Shown in pieces: positions 6,258-12,983 of a stretch of DNA of 12,983 bases. Every line of letters begins with the position of its first letter. Position 1 is the first letter of the stretch. Under the pieces are notes generated by a model that had not been told where the DNA came from, searched no databases, and worked only from the letters and a program-made list of their open reading frames with translations. The stretch lies in the NCBI GenBank assembly GCA_945983195.1, contig CAMFSS010000028.1:1-12983 (forward strand), given 5' to 3'. This stretch comes from an uncultured Prevotellaceae bacterium. Its GTDB lineage: Bacteria; Bacteroidota; Bacteroidia; Bacteroidales; Muribaculaceae. Made by a program: the position numbers and the translations under genes.

Positions 6258-9200
6258 TTACTTCTTGATGAGCTTAACTGCCTGCTTGTTGACCTTCATG
6301 ATGTAGGCTCCTGCCGGCAGATTGTCAACGCTGAGTGTAGCCTTTGTACCTTCGATAGCTGCCGGTGCATTGACTGCTGCGCCTGCGAGGTTGTAGATCT
6401 CAACCTTGCTGATTTCCTCGGCTGCTTCTACGGTAACAACGTCAGTTGCAGGGTTAGGATAAACCTTCACTGCCTTGGCTGCCTTCACTGCCTCAACGCC
6501 AACTTCACCGATTGTGAGAGTTTCCATACCCGGAGTCTCAACTTCGGCATCTTCCTTCGGCAATGCCACTACCATCAGACCCTTGCCGCGGTTGTAGCCA
6601 AGGAGGTTGCCTGCCGGGTCGAGTGTGAGCTGAACGAGGTCAGAGCAGTTAGGCATTGTGAAGCCATACTTGAACAAGAAGTCAGGTGTTCCGTCCTCTG
6701 CCCAGAATACGTCGTAAACGCGTACATTTGCGTTCTCATCGGCAATATACATCACGCTTGCGTCATCATTGAGTGCAAGACCTGAACCGTTGCAACCATT
6801 GAGGTCGGTGAGGTTGCCGCCGTTGAATACGGTTTCACCTGCGTGGTTGCAGACGATGAATGCAGGAGCGTAGGTGTTGTTGTTGCCCGAGCCGCGAGTC
6901 TGCGAGAAGAATACGCCCTGCTCGCAAGCAGTTACGTTCACGTTGGTATTGAGCATACGAGCCGGAGTCTCGCTGAAGATTACTGAAGGAGCCTGATCCC
7001 AAGTGTCGGCTGCACCGATGTTGTAGCCAAGACCTGTCTGCCCGTTACCCGAAGGATAGTCTTCGCAGAAGATGAACATCTTGCGGTCGTCACCCTTGCC
7101 AAGGAACGAAATACCGGTAGTACCGCCACCGATAGCTACGCCGTCGGCATTGGTGAAGCAACCGTCGCTGTCCTTAGTTCCAACGAATACGTTGGTAACA
7201 TCGTCAACGCCCGATGCCGGGTCGAACATCCATACGCCTGCATGAGCATCGCTCCAGTCGGTCAAATAAACCTTACCGTCGCTCACTGCTGCGCGGAATG
7301 GCGATGCACCATTGTTGGCAAATCCGCTCTGCAAGTATGTGCCTTCAAGCTCAAGCTGCGGGTTGAATACCTCAAGACCCTTTGCATAGCCTTTAGCCAC
7401 ATAGATGTTTCCGAAGAATGGGCTTTCGGGATCGTTGTCGACTGCCACACCACCACGGGCGTTCTGACCGATTGCGTCGGCAGTGTAGATTACAGTAGGT
7501 ACACCAACTGTCTTGCCCTCAACGGCTACTGACCAGCCGTAAGTTCCGTCGGGCAGACCGGCAGTTGTAGTCGAGAATGAAACATCACCCTTGCTCTGTG
7601 CACCAAGAGGAATCTCAAAGTACTCGGCAGTGGTCATATCAACATCACCTTCAGTCTGCTGGCCGAGGTTGTAAACGCGAATGTTCACGTTCTTGGTGTC
7701 GGCAGAGAGCTTGAATGCGAATGTAACGTTATCATCTACCTTCTCAGCCTTAAGCGCGTAAGCGTAGGCTGCTGCGTTCTTAGGCTGCTCAGCTCCCTCA
7801 GTGGTAAGCTTGGTTACGCTTCCACCGTAGTTCACTGTGACAAGCTCATTGTTGGTGTCTTTAGTGTTTCCCTCATCGTCGTTAGTAACCTTGGTAAGAC
7901 CCATTGCAGCGATAGCACCTGCTGTTGCCTCATCGGTAGTTACTACATCTACGAGTTTTGCATTGTCAAGACCGTTGGTGATATCAATAATCTTCACAAC
8001 CGGCTTGTCGTTAACCACGTCACCGGTTACCATCAGTGAGTGACCTGCATACTTGAAGAACGAAACCTTTGCGCTCGGCGAGTTTACAATACCATCAGCG
8101 AGGTCTACGTAAACCTGATTCAACTCGTTGATGATAATCTCACGTGCAACGTGACCCGAACCGGTCATAATCATCTTGTCGCTGTCGAGCGGCGAGAGGT
8201 GCATTGTGTAGTCGCTGCCAAATGCAGTTTCGGTGAATACATCAGCCAGCTTGTTGTTGAATGAGTCGCTTACATACTCTCCTGCAACAATTGTGAACGA
8301 TGCAGTCCAAATGCGTGCGGTAGCTGCAACAGTACGAGCTGAAAGTACGATAGTTCCCTCCTCGAGAGTTCCCTTGTAGAGGAATGTATTACCGGTGTTG
8401 GCATTCGAGAAGTTTCCGGTTTTGTTGGTTGTGAACCACACTGCCGGTGCGCCGGTAGGCTGTCCGTCTGCACCGTTCTCCCACTTGTAGAAGTTGATTG
8501 TAGCAGAGCCACCATAAGAGTTCTTACCCATTGAGCAGCCAACGAGCACACCGTCGGCAGTAACCTGGATGTCAGAGAGAGCGAGAATGTCGTCGCTTGT
8601 ACCCTCGGTGCTCACTGTGTTCACGATTTCGTGAGTGGTAGCGTCGATTACGTAAACGTAAGGAGCATTAGCCTCATCGAGTGCAAGCACATAGATGTTG
8701 TTGCCACGGAGAATAGAGCGGCGAACTGTCTTGCCTTCAAGCTCGGCTACGGCAGCTTCACGATAGGCAGTAGCGAAGTTGTATTCGCCTGCTACGCTGA
8801 ATGCCGGGTTGTTGATTTCATCGGGATAGTCGGTGTAAACTACTGTCGGTTCCTCGTAAGTCTCTGATTCGAGATAGAGGAGCGGATAAGTAGTTTCATT
8901 GGCTTTCACTGTTACGGGTGCCTTGTATTCGTCGAACATTGGCTTGTAGCCCTCGGCAGTAGCGTCGAGTGTATATTCGCCCGGCTCAAGTCCTTCGAAT
9001 ACGAATACGCCATTGTAGTTGTTGTCGACTGTGTACTCAGCTACAACCTCCTCGCCCTTGTAGAGCTTAACAACTGCGCCGTTGATTGGCAGCCACTGGT
9101 CGATAGAACCACCGTTGTACTTGAAGAGGTCGTTCTGGATGCGCTCGTGAAGGTCCTTCACCGTACCCATAATGTAGCCTGTAGTCTCGGCATTACCGCC

Positions 9201-9995
9201 AAGCCACTCGCAGAGTCCGCGGGCGTAGCGCACGCCTTCCTGACCGCAATAGTCCTGATTGAGTGCACGGTGGCGTGCAGGCTGATAGGTGTGGAAATAG
9301 CCCTCGCTCAAGAAGCCCTGGGCACCATGCTTCAGTACACCGAGGTAGCCGGTGTAGACGTTGCCATTCGTGCCTGTGCGGTCGCTCGACGAGCCATAGA
9401 AGCTCACATCGCCGCGCACATTGGGCTGTGTCGGGCTGTAGTAGCTTGTCACGTCGATAGCGTTGGTGTAGAAAATAGGCCACATGGTAGTGCCCATCTC
9501 CTTCGAGCCTTCCACAAATGCCTCTGTGTCAGTTCCGCGATAGAGGTAGAGCGGATAGTTGGTCGAAGTGCCCTCGCTTGCTGCATTTGAGTGAACAGAG
9601 AGGAAAATATCCATATTGTTGGCATCAACCTCCTCGCAAATCTCGGTGAGGTTGCGGTTGTAAAGCTCTGCATCCGCGGCACCTGAAACGTAGGGGTACG
9701 GGCCATTCTTTACGCGCGAGTACATTATGTTCTCGGCTTTCACGCCCATCTTCTCAAGAGTGTTTCCGAGCTTGAGCACTTTCCAGAGGTTGGTGTTGCT
9801 CTCATAGAAACCGCAAGTGTCGGGGCGTCCTGTTTCAGGAAGATTGGGATAAGGAATAGTAGCCATTGGGCGGTCGTTGGATCCCCAGCTACCATGACCC
9901 GGGTTAAGATATACGCGAACCTCGTCGATAGTCTTCGCATTCATTGCGCCTGCTGCAAGAAGAGCGGCTGCTGCAAATAAAAATCCTTTCTTCAT
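6258..9995 (-). CDS. Secreted zinc amidase (amidase_3) with propellers and T9SS domain
   Basis: This 1245-residue exported protein has a signal peptide at ~1-20 (MKKGFLFAAAALLAAGAMNA). Residues ~25-270 form an N-acetylmuramoyl-L-alanine amidase domain: NPGHG (His34), YES (Glu65) and SVHSNA (His135) are the expected zinc ligands, and LSEGYF (Glu231) is the catalytic glutamate. The set is complete, so it should cut the lactyl-peptide bond of peptidoglycan. A carboxypeptidase-regulatory-like beta domain follows (~272-375, NGVFVFEGLEPGEYTLDAT). Next come a propeller-like region (~400-735), an Ig/FlgD-like segment (~740-830, GLPDGTYGWSVAVEG) and a second propeller-like region (~840-1145). A T9SS type A sorting domain closes it (~1176-1245, VYPNPATD to KLIKK). 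It should be exported across the outer membrane and either anchored or released. Far longer than housekeeping amidases, it follows the TolB-like gene by 7 bp. Confidence 0.88.
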   Translation of the reverse strand: MKKGFLFAAAALLAAGAMNAKTIDEVRVYLNPGHGSWGSNDRPMATIPYPNLPETGRPDTCGFYESNTNLWKVLKLGNTLEKMGVKAENIMYSRVKNGPYPYVSGAADAELYNRNLTEICEEVDANNMDIFLSVHSNAASEGTSTNYPLYLYRGTDTEAFVEGSKEMGTTMWPIFYTNAIDVTSYYSPTQPNVRGDVSFYGSSSDRTGTNGNVYTGYLGVLKHGAQGFLSEGYFHTYQPARHRALNQDYCGQEGVRYARGLCEWLGGNAETTGYIMGTVKDLHERIQNDLFKYNGGSIDQWLPINGAVVKLYKGEEVVAEYTVDNNYNGVFVFEGLEPGEYTLDATAEGYKPMFDEYKAPVTVKANETTYPLLYLESETYEEPTVVYTDYPDEINNPAFSVAGEYNFATAYREAAVAELEGKTVRRSILRGNNIYVLALDEANAPYVYVIDATTHEIVNTVSTEGTSDDILALSDIQVTADGVLVGCSMGKNSYGGSATINFYKWENGADGQPTGAPAVWFTTNKTGNFSNANTGNTFLYKGTLEEGTIVLSARTVAATARIWTASFTIVAGEYVSDSFNNKLADVFTETAFGSDYTMHLSPLDSDKMIMTGSGHVAREIIINELNQVYVDLADGIVNSPSAKVSFFKYAGHSLMVTGDVVNDKPVVKIIDITNGLDNAKLVDVVTTDEATAGAIAAMGLTKVTNDDEGNTKDTNNELVTVNYGGSVTKLTTEGAEQPKNAAAYAYALKAEKVDDNVTFAFKLSADTKNVNIRVYNLGQQTEGDVDMTTAEYFEIPLGAQSKGDVSFSTTTAGLPDGTYGWSVAVEGKTVGVPTVIYTADAIGQNARGGVAVDNDPESPFFGNIYVAKGYAKGLEVFNPQLELEGTYLQSGFANNGASPFRAAVSDGKVYLTDWSDAHAGVWMFDPASGVDDVTNVFVGTKDSDGCFTNADGVAIGGGTTGISFLGKGDDRKMFIFCEDYPSGNGQTGLGYNIGAADTWDQAPSVIFSETPARMLNTNVNVTACEQGVFFSQTRGSGNNNTYAPAFIVCNHAGETVFNGGNLTDLNGCNGSGLALNDDASVMYIADENANVRVYDVFWAEDGTPDFLFKYGFTMPNCSDLVQLTLDPAGNLLGYNRGKGLMVVALPKEDAEVETPGMETLTIGEVGVEAVKAAKAVKVYPNPATDVVTVEAAEEISKVEIYNLAGAAVNAPAAIEGTKATLSVDNLPAGAYIMKVNKQAVKLIKK

Positions 9996-10002
9996 GGCTC
10001 AA

Positions 10003-10905
10003 TTACTTTTTCAGGTTAATATTAATTAAGTAAGCCTCGCCATTGGCAGTGCTGAAGGCGATTTTCTCGCCATTGGCAGTAGCGTAGGGATACATTGCAA
10101 TCACTGAGTCGTCGGTAAGGGTCTGGCGCACGCCATAAAGGGTGGTAGCCACAATGCTCGATGATGTCACCACCTCGCCATTGTCCTTGTCGTTCATGCC
10201 GACAACAATCTCGTTGTTATACCACTTCGGGGCACGAATCTGACCGAGTTCGGCTACGATGTGACCCTTGAGGTCGGCTACGTAAGCACCGCGTCCGCAC
10301 ACATAGTAAAGAACCATAGTTCCATCGGGCGAAAGCGACGGCCAGATGTAGCTGAATTGCTGTCCGTTGGGCGAGAACACTTTGGTCTTGCCGCCCTGGG
10401 TGAGCATAAGCTGGCGGTTGCTGATAGAGAGCACGGGAGCCTCAGCCTTTGCCTTGGCAGCACCAAGAGCCTTTGCCGATGCTTTACCCTTGTTGACTAC
10501 GACAGCCGAAGCGTTGTCGATTGCAACGCCCTGAATGTTGCGTGAGGGCTTCACAAGCTGCTTCTTCTCGCCTGTGGCAAGATTAGCCTGCTTAACCTCG
10601 CTGTAGCGGAGCTTGTCCTTGAAAGTCAGCTCACGGTACACTACGTTTTGTCCGTCGGCTGAGATTTGAGCATCACGTCCGGCGCCGCGTGCGTCGGTTA
10701 CCACTGTAGTAGCTCCTGTTTTTAGGTCATACTTGCTGAGTCCGTCGTTAGTAGCATTGGTGACAAGGATATAGTCGCCCTGTGGGCTGATTCCTGCCAC
10801 TACACCCTGCGGTGCGGCGAGCTTCTGCACTGAAGCCACGTCGAGCACTTGCGCGAATGCTGCGGTACTCAAGCATAGAGCAAAAGTAAGAATTACTTTC
10901 TTCAT
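10003..10905 (-). CDS. Exported TolB-like (PD40/WD40-like) beta-propeller protein
   Basis: This 300-residue protein has a signal peptide (1-18, cleavage after AFA before Gln19) and repeated propeller blades: GISPQGDYILVTN (~38-50), QISADGQNVVYREL (~80-93), PSLSPDGTMVLYY (~189-201) and ATANGEKIAFSTANGEAYLI (~275-294). These resemble the PD40 repeats of TolB, but there is no TolB N-terminal domain and no T9SS domain, so it is probably periplasmic or outer-membrane-associated. A 19-residue Lys/Ala-rich insert (~139-157, KGKASAKALGAAKAKAEAP) interrupts the blades. Its stop is 7 bp before the amidase start, so the two are almost certainly co-transcribed and may act together; the actual role is unknown. 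No exact Bacteroidetes promoter was found upstream. Confidence 0.8.
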   Translation of the reverse strand: MKKVILTFALCLSTAAFAQVLDVASVQKLAAPQGVVAGISPQGDYILVTNATNDGLSKYDLKTGATTVVTDARGAGRDAQISADGQNVVYRELTFKDKLRYSEVKQANLATGEKKQLVKPSRNIQGVAIDNASAVVVNKGKASAKALGAAKAKAEAPVLSISNRQLMLTQGGKTKVFSPNGQQFSYIWPSLSPDGTMVLYYVCGRGAYVADLKGHIVAELGQIRAPKWYNNEIVVGMNDKDNGEVVTSSSIVATTLYGVRQTLTDDSVIAMYPYATANGEKIAFSTANGEAYLININLKK

Positions 10906-11072
10906 AATTGAGTTTGGATTAAATGGTTAATAAAATAGTTGTTATAAAATTTGTTAGTCAGTTTTTTCGATTTTGTTAGTCCATAATTCGGTTCTCTTGC
11001 CAAGAAGATGTGCTGTCTACAGAAAATTGCGCTATTTTCTTTTATTTCAACATTCTATCCGCTCAAAAGAAA
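10906..11072. other. AT-rich region upstream of the propeller/amidase operon
   Basis: No gene is seen in this stretch, part of a 318-bp gap. It should hold the promoter and leader of the TolB-like/amidase operon, but I found no exact TAnnTTTG box on the minus strand. The operon may use another sigma factor or a degenerate promoter. The only clear structure is the pair of direct repeats at 10950-10981. The gap from 11114 to 11223 also holds no recognisable feature. Confidence 0.5.
10950..10981. repeat. Two direct repeats 22 bp apart
   Basis: TTTGTTAGTC occurs at 10950-10959 and again, identical, at 10972-10981, a spacing of about two helical turns. The copies lie 45-76 bp upstream of the TolB-like gene start. 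This fits binding of a regulator to one face of the DNA, but no known binding motif is recognised. Confidence 0.4.
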
Positions 11073-11113
11073 CGGAAAAACGGAAAGTATGACACAGCCT
11101 TTCCATTTTTCCG
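11061..11113 (-). terminator. Intrinsic terminator downstream of the S8 protease
   Basis: Arms 11073-11087 and 11099-11113 form a 15-bp stem (one G-U in minus-strand RNA) around an 11-nt loop. The minus strand then reads TTTCTTTTGAGC. It lies about 110 nt beyond the protease stop codon and separates that gene from the TolB-like/amidase operon. Confidence 0.8.
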
Positions 11114-11223
11114 CCTAAAGATAGAAACATTAAATCATTTATGCAAGCATTGATTAAGAATCAACTACGAAGTTTATAATTCCTTAACAATTGCCTGCTG
11201 TTTTCTTTGTCTGTCCTGAGGTA

Positions 11224-12983
11224 TTATTTCACAATCAGCTTGCTTGCACAGTGGCTGCGTGTTCCTGCCACTTTCACAATGTAGCTGCCAGGGGTGAGGC
11301 TGCCGCTGAAATCAACGTCGGCAAAGCCGCCCGATGTGTTGCACCGCTGCGTGGCGGCGAGTGCACCGCTTAAGTTGTAGACGCTCACTGTCACAGCACT
11401 TTCGTTGGCTGCCAGCACGGTGAAGCGTCCGTCCGACGGATTTTGATATATAACCAACGGATGTTTTTCAGCCGCAACATTGCTGACGCCGGTGGTCTGA
11501 TAGATTTTCTTGATACCGGCGAATGAGTCGATTTTGCCATAGCCGCACTTATGCGGCTCGGCAAGGGTGTACTCATCATTGATGGCTGTTTCGGCAAAAA
11601 TGTCCTTTATGTCCTGGGGCGTAAGTTCAGGATTTGCCTCAAGCCAAGTGGCAATGATTCCCGACACTACAGGTGCTGACATGGATGTTCCCATCATTGT
11701 GTCCCAATAGTTGTCGCGTCCGAAGGCTGACTGAACCTCTGTGTAATACTCGCTTGAAAAGCTGTCGTAGTTGCTTACCGATGAAATAAGGCTCTGTCCC
11801 GGTGCCAGAATGTCGGGCTTCGGGCGACCGTCAATAGTGGGTCCCCAGCTTGAAAAGTAAGAAATCTGACCGAGATACTCCTCTGAACCGCGCGAACGGT
11901 AGGAACCTACCGAAATCGACTCTTTGCCGCAAGCCATGCAGTTGATCGACATCTCACTGTCGCCTTCGGTGTAGCCTTCAAAATTTCTCGACACGAATTC
12001 AGTATAGGCTTCACTCCACATTTGCAACTCCTTACCATCTTCTCCTTCCACTATCAGCGCAAGTCGGTAGCTTTTGCTCGACATTTTTCCTTCTGCTTCT
12101 ATGTAGATATTGTTGCCAATCGGTGTATTCTCAATGTATTGCATCGTGATTGGACCATCGAAATATTCTGATATTCCTGATGGTAGCGAAACGGTAGGAT
12201 TGTCGGCATTGCATTCGGCCGTTGTTGTGTAGTAGATCTGCCCGTCGTCAGCTCCCACCACAGCAAGGTAAGCACTCAAGCTACCGGGCGTGTATATGCC
12301 AATATACGCATTAATCTTGTTCAACCAGTTGTATATAATTGTCTTCTAAGGCTTCGAGTCGGCAAAAGTGTGGTTGATGTGGATACAGTCAGAACCTGCG
12401 TTTCCGGCAGAAACGCACACGATTTTACCCGGTCCTGAAAGGCGGTCAATTATCAGAGACTCCAAGTCGCTGCCGTCGTGAAGACCCACATAGTAGCCTA
12501 AGCTCAAATTGACCACGACAGGCATATTCAGCTCGTCAGCCTTGTCGAAAATATAGGCGACGCCGTTTATTATATTTGCGGTTGATAAATTGTCAGTGCC
12601 ACAAGCGATTATGTCGGCATCTGGAGCAAAGCCACTGTATGCGTTGTCGAATGAGCCGACAGCCGTGCCTATGGTGTGTGTGCCGTGCGAGTCTTCTGGG
12701 CAGTCGGTGGTAAGCCCCTTTATCGCCTCATCGGTGAAGAAGAAAGAGCCGGGAAGTTCGGCGGTTTCGAAGTCATTATCGCCGTCATTGATCACACGTC
12801 CGGTGTATTTCTCACCGGCTTCGCTGTCGGGCAGATACACCGCAAGGAAGCGTGTTGAGCCATCAGGATTGCGGAAGTTGGCATGGTTGAAGTCGATTCC
12901 GCCATCTACTGTGCCATAAATCACACCTTTACCGGTGTATGGCGAAATTCCGGCAGCCTCGTCGCCTGCAAGCGTGCTGTTGT
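11224..12983 (-). pseudogene. Secreted S8 (subtilisin-like) protease, interrupted by TAG; 5' end outside window
   Basis: The frame is open to the right edge, so the start and signal peptide are missing; it enters with GISPYTGKG before the catalytic motif. The catalytic Asp (GTVDGGID, codon 12904-12906), His (DSHGTHTIGT, 12685-12687) and oxyanion Asn (VSAGNAGS, 12400-12402) are all present. In the same frame, after FADSKP, there is a TAG (12346-12348). Reading then resumes KTIIYNWL and continues to the catalytic Ser (MGTSMSAP, 11683-11685) and a T9SS sorting domain (~11227-11457, YQNPSDGRF to KLIVK). Nothing is shifted or lost; a single base change (for example TTG to TAG) would explain it. 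The downstream piece could only start at TTG 12322-12324 and would lack a signal peptide. Members digest proteins outside the cell. Other explanations are an assembly error or TAG read-through. Confidence 0.82.

Noticed and set aside
11224..12983. Genome-wide TAG recoding to explain the split protease
   Set aside because: nadB, the antitoxin and dusB all end at TAG at the expected protein length, so TAG acts as a stop here.

Overview
The window looks like chromosomal DNA from a Bacteroidales bacterium, possibly a gut Muribaculaceae-type organism; the family-level guess is weak. Three things point to the phylum. At least three promoters match the Bacteroidetes pattern (TTTG, 19-20 bp, TAnnTTTG). 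Two proteins end in a type IX secretion system (T9SS) sorting domain. The gene families (DUF2807/GIN protein, secreted amidase, secreted S8 protease) are typical of the group. Every gene I can support lies on the minus strand, so transcription runs from high to low coordinates.

From right to left: (1) 11224-12983, a secreted subtilisin-like (S8) protease with a T9SS domain. It runs off the right edge and is cut by an in-frame TAG between the Asp/His/Asn half and the Ser half of its active site. A strong hairpin terminator lies downstream at 11073-11113. (2) 6258-10905, a two-gene operon: a small exported TolB-like beta-propeller protein, then 7 bp later a 1245-residue secreted zinc amidase (peptidoglycan amidase_3 domain, regulatory-like beta domain, two propeller-like regions, T9SS domain). 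It ends in tandem hairpins, the second a terminator. (3) 2772-6015, an apparent operon of dusB (tRNA dihydrouridine synthase), an exported DUF2807 protein and a polysaccharide flippase. (4) 2214-2744, a YafQ-type toxin-antitoxin operon. The antitoxin is intact, with its own promoter and a perfect inverted repeat as candidate operator. The toxin is broken by a lost start codon, a TAA at codon 10 and an apparent four-residue internal deletion. (5) 471-2139, nadB (L-aspartate oxidase, first step of NAD synthesis) with its own promoter and a hairpin at the 5' end of its leader. (6) 135-307, tRNA-Lys(UUU) with its own promoter and terminator.

I see no phage, insertion sequence, CRISPR array or defence island. 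The most notable points are the decayed toxin beside a preserved antitoxin and operator, the interrupted protease, and the propeller/amidase secreted pair. TAG ends nadB, the antitoxin and dusB normally, so the TAG inside the protease is best read as a nonsense mutation or assembly error, not a reassigned codon.
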